Shown here in pieces: positions 1-7,966 of a stretch of 64,000 bases of DNA. Positions within the stretch are counted from its first letter, which is position 1. Each line of letters opens with the position of its first letter. This DNA comes from Parvicella sp964387945. GTDB taxonomy: Bacteria; Bacteroidota; Bacteroidia; Flavobacteriales_D; Parvicellaceae. Made by a program: the position numbers and the translations under genes. Below the pieces are notes generated by a model. That model was not told the DNA's origin and did not search any database. It was given only the letters and a program-made list of their open reading frames with translations. Where the stretch lies: NCBI GenBank assembly GCA_964387945.1, contig CAYLYX010000010.1, forward strand, positions 1-64,000. The letters run 5' to 3'.

Positions 1-1
1 G

Positions 2-1108
2 AGTGAGGCAATCATTTGGAATACCTATAAAGGATGGATTCAATCGTACCGTGATTTACCTATTTTGATTAACCAATGGGCAAATGTGGTGCGATGGGAG
101 ATGAGAACAAGGTTGTTTTTAAGAACGGCTGAATTTCTATGGCAAGAAGGGCATACCGCACACGCCACGAAGCAAGAGGCGCTAGATGAAACAGCTCAAA
201 TGCTGGACGTTTATGCAGAATTTGCCGAGGATTTTATGGCAATGCCTGTAGTGAAGGGGTATAAGACAGAAAACGAACGATTTGCTGGTGCAGATGAAAC
301 GTATTGTATCGAAGCATTAATGCAAGATGGAAAAGCTTTGCAGGCTGGAACAAGTCATTTCTTAGGGCAGAATTTTGCGAAAGCCTTTGATGTGAAATTT
401 GCCGATAAAGATGGTAAGCAAGATCACGTTTGGGCCACATCCTGGGGGGTAAGTACTCGACTGATGGGAGCTTTGATCATGACGCATTCAGATGATTATG
501 GATTGGTTTTGCCTCCAAAATTAGCGCCTATCCAAGTGGCAATTGTTCCAATTTACAAAGGAGAAGAGCAGTTAGCTAAAGTTTCTGAAGTGGCAAACGA
601 AATCAAGAGCCAACTGGAAGCAAAAGGTATTTCTGTAAAGTATGATAATGACGACAAGCGTAAACCAGGTTGGAAGTTTGCTGAGTACGAAGTAAAAGGA
701 GTTCCTGTAAGAATTGCTATCGGAGCTCGTGACCTGGAAAATGGTACGGTTGAGGTAGCCAGAAGAGACATCATGACCAAAGAAACGTTTGATCAGGGAG
801 CGGTAGTAGACCATGTAGCTGGATTAATGGATGAAATTCAGGAAAACCTGTTGAGTAGAACCAAAAATTTTGTAGCAGAGAATACGCACGAAGTATCGAG
901 TTGGGAAGAGTTTGTGGATGTGATTGAGAACAGAGGTGGTTTTGTTGCAGCCCACTGGGATGGTACGGAAGAGACCGAACAAAAAATAAAAGAAGCTACT
1001 AAAGCAACGATCAGATGTATTCCTTTTGATGCGAAAGATGAGGAAGGAAAATGTATCTTTACAGGAAATCCTTCGCAGAGAAAAGTTCTTTTTGCAAAGG
1101 CGTATTAA
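2..1108 (+). CDS. proS: Prolyl-tRNA synthetase, 3' part (5' end outside window)
   Basis: Class II aminoacyl-tRNA synthetase that charges tRNA-Pro in the cytoplasm. The open frame runs in from the left edge, so the first 120 or so residues (including motif 1) are missing; about 368 residues are visible. The visible part has the motif 2 region (NVVRWEMRTRLFLRTAEFLW), the turn THSDDYGLVLPPKLAP of the archaeal/eukaryote-like ProRS, an anticodon-binding domain (IVPIYKG to RRD) and a C-terminal domain that ends FAKAY. The terminal Tyr and absence of an inserted editing domain are marks of the archaeal/eukaryote-like type, usual in Bacteroidota. The unknown gene at 1119 follows after 10 bases and is probably co-transcribed. 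Confidence 0.96.
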   Translation, partial: SEAIIWNTYKGWIQSYRDLPILINQWANVVRWEMRTRLFLRTAEFLWQEGHTAHATKQEALDETAQMLDVYAEFAEDFMAMPVVKGYKTENERFAGADETYCIEALMQDGKALQAGTSHFLGQNFAKAFDVKFADKDGKQDHVWATSWGVSTRLMGALIMTHSDDYGLVLPPKLAPIQVAIVPIYKGEEQLAKVSEVANEIKSQLEAKGISVKYDNDDKRKPGWKFAEYEVKGVPVRIAIGARDLENGTVEVARRDIMTKETFDQGAVVDHVAGLMDEIQENLLSRTKNFVAENTHEVSSWEEFVDVIENRGGFVAAHWDGTEETEQKIKEATKATIRCIPFDAKDEEGKCIFTGNPSQRKVLFAKAY

Positions 1109-1118
1109 ATGTTAAATC

Positions 1119-1808
1119 ATGGAGAGTACAGATAGTCAAGACTTGATTTTTAGGGTTGTTCAGGAGAAGTGTATCCTTAAGCAAAACGTGTTTCATAACA
1201 TTCAGTTGAACTTTAAAATTCTAAAAAATGTTCTGAAAGAAGTAGGAGATGATCTGAAAGACCGAATGAGCGGGGTAGATGAGCGCGTTATCATCGAGTA
1301 CAGAGATGTAGATGATTATGAAGCACATTTGAGAATTGGAGGGGATATCTTAATCTTTCACATGCATACCAATGTTTTTAAGTTTGACGATAATCACTCG
1401 TTGTGGAGAACATCGTATTTCAAAGAAAATGTCAACCGAGGATATTGCGGGGTGATCAATGTGTACAATTTTTTAACGGATTCTTACAAATACAATCGGG
1501 TAAACGACCTAGGGTATTTGATTGCTCGTTTGTTTATCAACAATGAGAATCATTACATGGTGCAAGGGAAACGACAGTTGGGATTTTTGTACAACGACAT
1601 CATTAATTCGGTGATCGATAAAGAGCAAATGAAAGCGGTGATTCAATCAGCGGTACTTTATGCACTAGATTTTGACTTGTATGTGCCTCCTTATGACGAA
1701 GTGAAGCAGGTTTCAGTTTTTGAAATGCAGCGCTTAAGCGAAGGTTTGCGTATGAAAACAGGAAAAAGACTTGGGTTTAGGTTTAATGCAGACTCAGATG
1801 ATATATAA
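1119..1808 (+). CDS. Conserved protein of unknown function downstream of proS
   Basis: A 229-residue soluble protein; I do not recognise a characterised family. There is no signal peptide, membrane segment or obvious catalytic motif. It starts with ATG 10 bases after the proS stop, so it is probably in the same transcript. Visible character: a helical N-terminal part (about residues 10-50) with many charged residues, then a mixed alpha/beta central part rich in Tyr, Phe and Asn (FHMHTNVFKFDDNHSLWRTS), and a basic C-terminal helix ending in an acidic tail. Codon use resembles its neighbours. I have the impression of similar proteins in other Flavobacteriales, but this is memory only. Confidence 0.8.
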   Translation: MESTDSQDLIFRVVQEKCILKQNVFHNIQLNFKILKNVLKEVGDDLKDRMSGVDERVIIEYRDVDDYEAHLRIGGDILIFHMHTNVFKFDDNHSLWRTSYFKENVNRGYCGVINVYNFLTDSYKYNRVNDLGYLIARLFINNENHYMVQGKRQLGFLYNDIINSVIDKEQMKAVIQSAVLYALDFDLYVPPYDEVKQVSVFEMQRLSEGLRMKTGKRLGFRFNADSDDI

Positions 1809-1831
1809 TCCTTAAAAAAAGTTGAATTTTG

Positions 1832-1862
1832 TTTGGAGGTAATTATTTTAGTATTACATTTG
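1832..1862 (+). promoter_or_regulatory. Bacteroidota promoter for tRNA-Glu / rpsT
   Basis: TTTG at 1832-1835, a 19-base spacer, and an exact TAnnTTTG element (TACATTTG) at 1855-1862. This matches the known -33/-7 consensus of Bacteroidota housekeeping promoters. It lies 31 bases before the tRNA. No second promoter is evident between the tRNA and rpsT. Confidence 0.75.
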
Positions 1863-1893
1863 CAGCCCAAATCAATTGAATGATGATTCAGTT

Positions 1894-1965
1894 GGCCCGT
1901 TCGTCTAGGGGTTAGGACGCCAGGTTTTCATCCTGGAAACAGGGGTTCGATTCCCCTACGGGCTA
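1894..1965 (+). tRNA. tRNA-Glu (anticodon TTC)
   Basis: Cloverleaf read by eye. Acceptor arm 1894-1900 (GGCCCGT) pairs with 1958-1964 (ACGGGCT), with a G-U pair at the end. The anticodon stem is CCAGG 1920-1924 with CCTGG 1932-1936, and the 7-base loop TTTTCAT has anticodon TTC at 1927-1929. The T arm holds GGTTCGATTCC. Discriminator A is at 1965; CCA is not encoded. The next gene, rpsT, begins only 20 bases later. Confidence 0.97.
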
Positions 1966-1985
1966 CTAAAAAAAGATTAAAATAG

Positions 1986-2237
1986 ATGGCAAACCATAAG
2001 TCAGCATTAAAGAGAATTAGATCTAACGAATCGAAAAGAGTTAGAAACAAGTACCAGCACAAAACAACCAGAAATGCGGTTAGAGAGTTGCGCGCAACTA
2101 CTGACAAGAAGAAAGCGACTGAGTTGTATCCTTCTGTTGTAGGTATGTTGGATAAATTGGCGAAAAGAAACATTATCCACAAGAGCAAAGCTTCTAACCT
2201 TAAATCGAAATTAGCGAAGCACGTTAACTCGCTATAA
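1986..2237 (+). CDS. rpsT: 30S ribosomal protein S20
   Basis: Small-subunit primary 16S rRNA-binding protein. The 83-residue length, the start MANHKSALKRIR, very high Lys/Arg content and the C-terminal KASNLKSKLAKHV helix are all diagnostic of S20. It begins 20 bases after the tRNA-Glu 3' end and appears to be read from the tRNA promoter at 1832-1862. A clear intrinsic terminator follows at 2268-2299. Confidence 0.98.
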   Translation: MANHKSALKRIRSNESKRVRNKYQHKTTRNAVRELRATTDKKKATELYPSVVGMLDKLAKRNIIHKSKASNLKSKLAKHVNSL

Positions 2238-2267
2238 GGAGTTCGTAGGTTAAATAAATAAATTGTA

Positions 2268-2299
2268 GACCCTGACCGCTTAGCGTGTCAGGGTCTTTT
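2268..2299 (+). terminator. Intrinsic terminator after rpsT
   Basis: Perfect 9-bp stem GACCCTGAC (2268-2276) / GTCAGGGTC (2287-2295) around a 10-base loop, followed by TTTT. It ends the tRNA-Glu-rpsT unit. Confidence 0.9.
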
Positions 2300-2326
2300 G
2301 CTTTATAGAAACCGAAAACTACGAAT

Positions 2327-3016
2327 ATGGCAATAAAACTATCCCTAAAAGACCTCTCGGAAGACGACCGACCACGTGAGAAAATGCTCAAGAACGGTGC
2401 GCAATCGTTAAGCGATGCAGAGTTGATGGCCATTCTGATTGGTTCGGGAAGCCGAGAAGAAACGGCTGTGCAGCTGAGTCAGCGAATGCTTGCCAACTAT
2501 AAACATAACTTAATCGCGATTAGCAGAGCCTCGGTAAAAGAGTTGCAGCGGTTTAAAGGAATTGGAGAGGCAAAAGCAATCACCATCTCTGCAGCCATGG
2601 AATTAGGAAAAAGAAGAGCAGCACAATCGGACCATGTTATTCAACAAATCTCTTCCAGCAGGTCTGCTTATGAGATTATCCGCACCAAACTAGAAGATCT
2701 TCCCTACGAAGAGTTCTGGGCCATTTTCTTGTCTCGAAACAACAAAGTGCTCGACACTCAGATGATTGGTAGGGGAGGTGTTTCTGGCACAGTTGCCGAT
2801 GTGAGGGTGATTTTAAAGTGTGCATTAGAGCATTTGGCCTCGGGAATTATTTTGGCACACAATCATCCCAGCGGAAACCTCGCACCCAGTGACTCAGATT
2901 TGGCGCTTACCCAAAAGATTAAGAAAAGCGCAAGCCTCATGGATATTAACGTACTTGATCACCTTATTATTACCGGGACATCCTACTATAGCTTTGCCGA
3001 TAACCACAAAATTTAA
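2327..3016 (+). CDS. radC: RadC family JAB1/MPN-type protein
   Basis: 229 residues, usual RadC length. The N-terminal half carries the UPF0758-type helical region (LSLKDLSEDDRPREKML) and a helix-hairpin-helix (RFKGIGEAKA, residues 75-84). The C-terminal half is the JAMM metalloprotease-like fold with the metal ligands intact: His178, His180 and Asp191 in AHNHPSGNLAPSDSD. RadC is widespread; despite its old name, a role in DNA repair was not upheld genetically and its activity is uncertain. The gene stands alone between the rpsT terminator and the epimerase promoter. Confidence 0.95.
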   Translation: MAIKLSLKDLSEDDRPREKMLKNGAQSLSDAELMAILIGSGSREETAVQLSQRMLANYKHNLIAISRASVKELQRFKGIGEAKAITISAAMELGKRRAAQSDHVIQQISSSRSAYEIIRTKLEDLPYEEFWAIFLSRNNKVLDTQMIGRGGVSGTVADVRVILKCALEHLASGIILAHNHPSGNLAPSDSDLALTQKIKKSASLMDINVLDHLIITGTSYYSFADNHKI

Positions 3017-3020
3017 TGCT

Positions 3021-3028
3021 TACATTTG
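3021..3028 (+). promoter_or_regulatory. TAnnTTTG promoter element before the epimerase gene
   Basis: Exact -7 element TACATTTG, 26 bases before the ATG at 3055. A TTTG sits at 2993-2996, 24 bases upstream, slightly further than usual for the -33 box. Confidence 0.55.
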
Positions 3029-3054
3029 TGCACACCTTAGAATTCTTGAATTAG

Positions 3055-4200
3055 ATGAAGATAGTAACTATTATTGGAGCGCGACCTCAGATCATCAAGG
3101 CCGCTGGGTTAAGTAGAGCAATTAAAGAAAATTTTGCAGAGCAAATTGAGGAGATAATTGTCCACACTGGGCAGCATTATGATCAGAACATGTCAGAAGT
3201 GTTTTTTGAGGAATTGGGGATTCCCAAACCCAATATTAATTTGAATACAGGTTCTGGAAAACATGGTGAACAAACGGCAAAAATGATTTCGGGAATCGAG
3301 GAGATTCTGCTCAACGAAAAACCTGATGCCATTGTGCTTTATGGAGATACGAATTCTACGTTAGCAGGAGCCGTAGCAGCTTCAAAGATTCATGTACCAA
3401 TCGTGCACATAGAGGCTGGACTTCGGTCGTATAACAAGAAAATGCCAGAAGAGATTAACCGGATTATGTGTGACCATTCCAGCACGTTGTTGTTTTCACC
3501 TACACAAGCAGGAGTGGACAACCTTTTGAAGGAAGGTTTTAGTTTGGAGCAAAAAGCTCCATACACGATGGACAATCCAGGGGTGTTTCATTGTGGGGAT
3601 ATCATGTACGATAATAGCTTGTACTTCTCTACGCTTTCTGATCAAAAAAGTGAAGTTCTAGCTCAAAATGGATTGAGGACTGGCGAATTCGTGCTATCAA
3701 CCATTCATCGAAATGACAATACAGATCAACCCGAGCGTTTATCAGGGATTTTTGAAGCGATACTTGAGATCATCGCAACACATGACTTATTTTTTGTCTT
3801 GCCCTTGCACCCTAGAACGGCTAAGCAAATGGAGGTTAACCTTTCTGACGCACTAAAGAATCAAATTGAAAAGGAAGATCGTTTGAAGTTGATTGAACCT
3901 GTTTCTTTCCTGGATATGATAGCACTAGAAAAGAATGCAAAGATCATTGTTACCGATAGCGGAGGAGTGCAAAAAGAGGCTTTTTTCTTTCAAAAACCGT
4001 GTGTAATTCTTCGTCCAGAAACAGAATGGGTGGAGCTTGTATCCTGTGGAGCTGCAAAGATTGTGGGTTGGCATAAAGACCAGATCATATCAGCTTTTGA
4101 TTTCTATATGAGTAATACAGAAGTTTCGTTTCCACCGTTATTCGGTGATGGAAAAGCAGGGGAGTTTATGTGTGATAAAATGCTGGAAAGCTTTGCATAA
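3055..4200 (+). CDS. wecB: Non-hydrolysing UDP-N-acetylglucosamine 2-epimerase family (WecB/WbpI type)
   Basis: 381 residues, the family's normal size. It interconverts UDP-HexNAc sugars at C2 for surface polysaccharide synthesis in the cytoplasm. Family motifs are intact: GARPQ near the N-terminus (residues 8-12), HTGQHYD, YGDTNSTLAG, HIEAGLRS, MPEEINRI, STIHRNDN, LPLHPRT, VTDSGGVQKEAFF. The GARPQ start (rather than GTRPE) and the QKEAFFF...CVILRPETEWVE block resemble WbpI, which acts on UDP-2,3-diacetamido-glucuronate, so the exact substrate is open. No other polysaccharide genes adjoin it. It is read from its own promoter and ends at a bidirectional hairpin. Confidence 0.9.
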   Translation: MKIVTIIGARPQIIKAAGLSRAIKENFAEQIEEIIVHTGQHYDQNMSEVFFEELGIPKPNINLNTGSGKHGEQTAKMISGIEEILLNEKPDAIVLYGDTNSTLAGAVAASKIHVPIVHIEAGLRSYNKKMPEEINRIMCDHSSTLLFSPTQAGVDNLLKEGFSLEQKAPYTMDNPGVFHCGDIMYDNSLYFSTLSDQKSEVLAQNGLRTGEFVLSTIHRNDNTDQPERLSGIFEAILEIIATHDLFFVLPLHPRTAKQMEVNLSDALKNQIEKEDRLKLIEPVSFLDMIALEKNAKIIVTDSGGVQKEAFFFQKPCVILRPETEWVELVSCGAAKIVGWHKDQIISAFDFYMSNTEVSFPPLFGDGKAGEFMCDKMLESFA

Positions 4201-4201
4201 A

Positions 4202-4230
4202 AAAAGGCGCTTCAAGTTGAAGCACCTTTT
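4202..4230. terminator. Bidirectional terminator between converging genes
   Basis: Near-palindromic hairpin AAAAGG-C-GCTTC / GAAGC-A-CCTTTT with A-rich left and T-rich right flanks, so it can serve both the epimerase gene (plus) and the skp-type gene that ends at 4252 (minus). Confidence 0.75.
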
Positions 4231-4251
4231 AGTAAGTTTCTTGTTGGCTAT

Positions 4252-4779
4252 TTACTCGCCACCAGCAGTAGAGCTAGCTAATAACTTAGCAAGAACCAAC
4301 TCTGTGATGTCTTCACCTCCAGCTACCATAAGTGAGTTTACGTCAAATACATATACATAACCTTTTTCAGCCGCCACTTCTTTAGCTGCTTTTTGAATCT
4401 TAGTTACGATGTTATTGATCTTTGTGTTTTCAAGGTTTTGAAGCTCCATTTCACTTTTGTACTGGATATCCTCAAAATTCTTCATTCTATCCTCATACAT
4501 CTGGTACGCCAACTGCAAACTTCCCTGATCACAATTTTCAGGATCTGCCTGACACGCTTTTTCCAGCTTTATTGCTTCTTCCTGCTTGTCTTTTACTTTT
4601 TGAGCAAAAAACTCCATCTCTTCCTGAGACTTTTTCATAGCCTCTTCCAACTCTTGCTGAGCTTTAGTATAGTCTGGCAGTTGAGGAATAATCTTTTGCG
4701 TATCCATGTGTGCCATGTTTTGCGCAACTGAAAATAATGTAGTTAAGGTTAAGGTTATGGTAAATAATACTTTTCTCAT
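4252..4779 (-). CDS. OmpH/Skp family periplasmic chaperone (first of two)
   Basis: 175 residues with a signal peptide (MRKVLFTITLTLTTLFSVAQ) and a long Glu/Lys/Gln-rich coiled-coil (about residues 35-130), the hallmark of Skp/OmpH, which holds unfolded outer-membrane proteins for BamA. The C-terminal strand part ends KGYVYVFDVNSLMVAGGEDIT, like other OmpH proteins. It carries two Cys in the tentacle region (KACQADPENCDQ), absent from its upstream paralogue at 4842-5351. It is last in the bamA-skp-skp block and is closed by the hairpin at 4202-4230. Confidence 0.9.
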   Translation of the reverse strand: MRKVLFTITLTLTTLFSVAQNMAHMDTQKIIPQLPDYTKAQQELEEAMKKSQEEMEFFAQKVKDKQEEAIKLEKACQADPENCDQGSLQLAYQMYEDRMKNFEDIQYKSEMELQNLENTKINNIVTKIQKAAKEVAAEKGYVYVFDVNSLMVAGGEDITELVLAKLLASSTAGGE

Positions 4780-4841
4780 GTTTTTCTAATGTTAATTCCC
4801 GTCTGCATCCATCAGGGTTTGTTTCTACTGATTCTCTTTTC

Positions 4842-5351
4842 TTACTGTTGTAATTGCTTTAATATATAATCACTCTTGTCATACTTTGGGTCCACAAACA
4901 GAATGTTACTGTTCGCTCCTTTGTCTAGGACAAAGTCGTATCCTTTTTCGTCTGACATGTTTTTAACTTCTTTATAAATCTTATTCTGAATCGGTTCAAT
5001 CAATTCTTTTCTTTTATCAAAGAGGTCGCCATTTACACCAAACTTCTGCTGCTGAAATAACTGCGCTTCCTGTCTTAGCTGATCAATCTCTGCCTGACGT
5101 TGTTTTCTTGTTTCAGGAGGAAGAAGAATTTCTTCTTGCTTTAATGCTTCTTCTTTTTTCGCGATCGCAGCATATTTAGCTTCGATTTCTTGCTGATACC
5201 CTTCTGCCAATTTGTTTAACTCTTTTTGAGCTTCTTTATATTCTGGCATTTGATTGAGGATATACTCCACATCAATAAAAGCATATTTCTGTGCTTGAGT
5301 GGCAGAAATACTTCCAATCATCATAAGAGCTATAAAGAATAATTTTTTCAT
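4842..5351 (-). CDS. OmpH/Skp family periplasmic chaperone (second of two)
   Basis: 169 residues from the ATG at 5351. Eight more codons are open upstream, but MKKLFFIALMMIGSISATQA is a clean signal peptide and the promoter box at 5373-5380 then lies 21 bases before the start, the modal distance here. The mature protein is YAFIDVEYILNQMPEYKEA followed by a long coiled coil (about residues 40-120) and a C-terminal KGYDFVLDKGANSNILFVDP, the standard OmpH end. Role: periplasmic holdase for outer-membrane protein precursors, in keeping with bamA immediately upstream. Confidence 0.93.
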   Translation of the reverse strand: MKKLFFIALMMIGSISATQAQKYAFIDVEYILNQMPEYKEAQKELNKLAEGYQQEIEAKYAAIAKKEEALKQEEILLPPETRKQRQAEIDQLRQEAQLFQQQKFGVNGDLFDKRKELIEPIQNKIYKEVKNMSDEKGYDFVLDKGANSNILFVDPKYDKSDYILKQLQQ

Positions 5352-5372
5352 TGCGTCAATTTTACGAGGGTT

Positions 5373-5380
5373 CAAAAATA
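5373..5380 (-). promoter_or_regulatory. TAnnTTTG promoter element before skp
   Basis: Reads TATTTTTG on the minus strand, 21 bases before the ATG at 5351. It would allow the skp pair to be expressed separately from bamA. Confidence 0.55.
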
Positions 5381-5401
5381 CAATTTAATTACACTCACTT
5401 T

Positions 5402-7966
5402 TTACAGTTCTCCAAGATTCATACCAATTGTGAAATGGAACTGTCCATGATAGCCTTGATTGAGGATATTAAAGTTGTGAGCACCTGCTCCACTGTGGTT
5501 AGAATCAACGGGATCAAACCCAAATCCATAGTCAAGTCCCATAAGTCCAAACATTGGCAAATAAATTCTTACACCGAGGCCTGCAGAGCGTTTTACTTTT
5601 AATGGATTGAAGTCTTTATAATTCTGCCAAGAGTTACCTGCTTCGGCAAATCCAAGCACATAAATAGTAGCTGATGGATTTAATGATAACGGGTATCTCA
5701 ATTCAAGCGTATACTTGGCAATTAATGGGTCTCCATTTTGGTCAGAGATCACACCGTCATCATAACCTCGTAAGGCAATGATCTCACGTCCACCAATGTT
5801 GAAACCGGTCAAACCACTTCCTCCCATATAGAAACGCTCGAAAGGAATCACGCCTTTAGATTTGTTCCAAGGGTTGAGTAACCCAAGACCAAATCTTGCG
5901 TTAGCAACCAATTTTTTATCCTTGGTCAATGGCGCAAACCATGAGGTCGTAAACTTGATTTTGTTGTACTCTAGCCATTTGAATCGCTGCTCATCGCTCC
6001 AGTCGTCATAACTGTCCGTGTTATCAAACCAACTGTAGGGTAGGGAGGTCTTAAACGATAACGAAACCTGTGCTCCTGTTCGTGGATAAAGTGGTTGGTC
6101 AATCGAGTTTCTCGAAATATTAAAATAGTAACTCAAGTTGTTCGCCACACCGTCAGAGAACGAAAGAACAGAACCATAATTATTTACGTTATACTTCTCG
6201 TAAGATAACTGATGATACGTCTGGAAGTAATCATCTGGCCACTTTAGTCTTTTTCCTAATCCAACAGATATACCAGAGATTTTAAGGAATTGTCTATCCT
6301 CAGTTCGAACTGCCTTTCCGTTAGCATCTCTCAAGATGTTTCCGTTAGCATCTCGTTGGAAGATGGGTTGAGACGACTGCACGGAGTGGAACGCGCTAAA
6401 ACTAAACGCCTGAGGTTTTTTGCCGCCTAACCATGGCTCCGTAAATGACATGTTGTACGATTGAAACCAGTAACCATTCGATTGAGCTCGAATACTTAAT
6501 CGTTGTCCGTCTCCTGAAGGAAGTGGGTTCCAAGGTCCTTTAAACAGTCTACGAAGTGCGAAGTTGTTGAATGAAACTCCCAATGTTCCAACAACTCTTC
6601 CGGCACCAAAACCACCTGAAAGTTCGATTTGATCACTTGGACTTTCCTCTACCGTATATTCAATATCTACCGTCCCGTCTTCTGGATTTGGAATCGGGTT
6701 AACACCTAATGTCTCCGGGTTAAAATATCCTTTTTGAGAAAGTTCTCGCTGACTTCTAATTACCGCATCTCTTGAGAAGAGGTCACCTGGTTGCGTATAC
6801 AAATCTCGAATGATCACGTGATCAGAGGTTTTTGTATTTCCAGAAACACTCACAACACGGATTCGGGCTTGTTTTCCTTCATAAATTTGGAACTCCAGAT
6901 CAACCGAATCATTAGAAACTTGCTTTTCAATGGGATTGATTTGAAAGAATAAGTAACCGTTGTCCATGTAAAGCGAACTTACATCACTTCCGCTAGGATT
7001 CATGTAAAGTCTTGTCTCCAGCACAGATTGATTGTATTCATCCCCAGGTTTAATTCCGAGAACAGTGTCCAACTGACCATCTCTGTATTTGGTATTTCCT
7101 ACCCAGTTAATGCTTCGGATATAGTATTTGTTGCCTTCATTGATTTTAATGTCAATGTTGATGGTTTTCTCATCATGGTCATAAACAGTATCGGATACGA
7201 TTTCAGCATCTCGATAGGCCATGTCTACGTATTTGGCAATGATTTTGTCTTTGTCTTTTTCGTAGCTTGACTTGATAAATTTGGAACGCCAGAATAGCTT
7301 CCACCAATGCTTTTCTTTGGTGTCTTTCATTTGTCGTTTGATCTGGCCGTCAGAAAGCGCCTCGTTTCCTTCAACGTTGATCGCATTGATTTTATAACGT
7401 TCTCCTTTATCTAGTTTTACGATGATATCATAGTTCCCGAGTAACGTATCGGCCTTAAGCCAGCTTTTTGCTGTTGCTTTGCAATAACCTTTTTCAATGA
7501 AGTACCCTCTTACAACTTTATTAACTTGCTTGAGGTTGTCTTGTGAAATTCGCTGATTGGCGTAGAAACCAAGCGCCTCTTCAATATCGTCCTTTTCGTT
7601 TTTAGAAATGTTCGGTTTGAACCTAAACTTACCCGACCACTTCTCTAGTTCTTCAACTTTAATGATCAAAACGATGCTCGTGCCTTTGACGGTCTCAGCA
7701 AGGATTTGCACATCCGAAAACTGATCTGAATCCCACAACTTATTAATAGCTGTCGCAATCTGTTGTCCGGGCACGGTAATTTTTTGTCCTTTTTTTAGAC
7801 CAGAAACAGCAATTACTACGTTGTGATCAATGTTGTGGCTACTTTGTACTTTGATGTCATGAATGGTATACGTCTTTGGAGACATATAGCTGAATTCACC
7901 AAAGTTTTGTCCAAGCATAACTCCAGAGATCAATACTGTAAATAATATAGACAGAAGTTTACTCAT
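5402..7966 (-). CDS. bamA: Outer membrane protein assembly factor BamA
   Basis: Core of the beta-barrel assembly machine. I place the start at the ATG at 7966 (854 residues), which gives the signal peptide MSKLLSILFTVLISGVMLGQ; a longer open frame exists but would run deep into uppS. Several POTRA domains occupy about residues 35-420 (recurring GxxY/NxxI...G(N/D) units such as INAINVEGNEALSDGQIK and VVSVSGNTKTSDHVIIRDL). The C-terminal half is a 16-strand surface-antigen barrel (LSGGFGAGRVVGTLGVSFNN, LGLLNPWNKSKG, ERFYMGGSGLTGF, LRGYDDGVISD) ending in FHFTIGMNLGEL. The start overlaps the uppS stop by 8 bases (ATGAGTAA), so the two are translationally coupled. Confidence 0.97.
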   Translation of the reverse strand: MSKLLSILFTVLISGVMLGQNFGEFSYMSPKTYTIHDIKVQSSHNIDHNVVIAVSGLKKGQKITVPGQQIATAINKLWDSDQFSDVQILAETVKGTSIVLIIKVEELEKWSGKFRFKPNISKNEKDDIEEALGFYANQRISQDNLKQVNKVVRGYFIEKGYCKATAKSWLKADTLLGNYDIIVKLDKGERYKINAINVEGNEALSDGQIKRQMKDTKEKHWWKLFWRSKFIKSSYEKDKDKIIAKYVDMAYRDAEIVSDTVYDHDEKTINIDIKINEGNKYYIRSINWVGNTKYRDGQLDTVLGIKPGDEYNQSVLETRLYMNPSGSDVSSLYMDNGYLFFQINPIEKQVSNDSVDLEFQIYEGKQARIRVVSVSGNTKTSDHVIIRDLYTQPGDLFSRDAVIRSQRELSQKGYFNPETLGVNPIPNPEDGTVDIEYTVEESPSDQIELSGGFGAGRVVGTLGVSFNNFALRRLFKGPWNPLPSGDGQRLSIRAQSNGYWFQSYNMSFTEPWLGGKKPQAFSFSAFHSVQSSQPIFQRDANGNILRDANGKAVRTEDRQFLKISGISVGLGKRLKWPDDYFQTYHQLSYEKYNVNNYGSVLSFSDGVANNLSYYFNISRNSIDQPLYPRTGAQVSLSFKTSLPYSWFDNTDSYDDWSDEQRFKWLEYNKIKFTTSWFAPLTKDKKLVANARFGLGLLNPWNKSKGVIPFERFYMGGSGLTGFNIGGREIIALRGYDDGVISDQNGDPLIAKYTLELRYPLSLNPSATIYVLGFAEAGNSWQNYKDFNPLKVKRSAGLGVRIYLPMFGLMGLDYGFGFDPVDSNHSGAGAHNFNILNQGYHGQFHFTIGMNLGEL

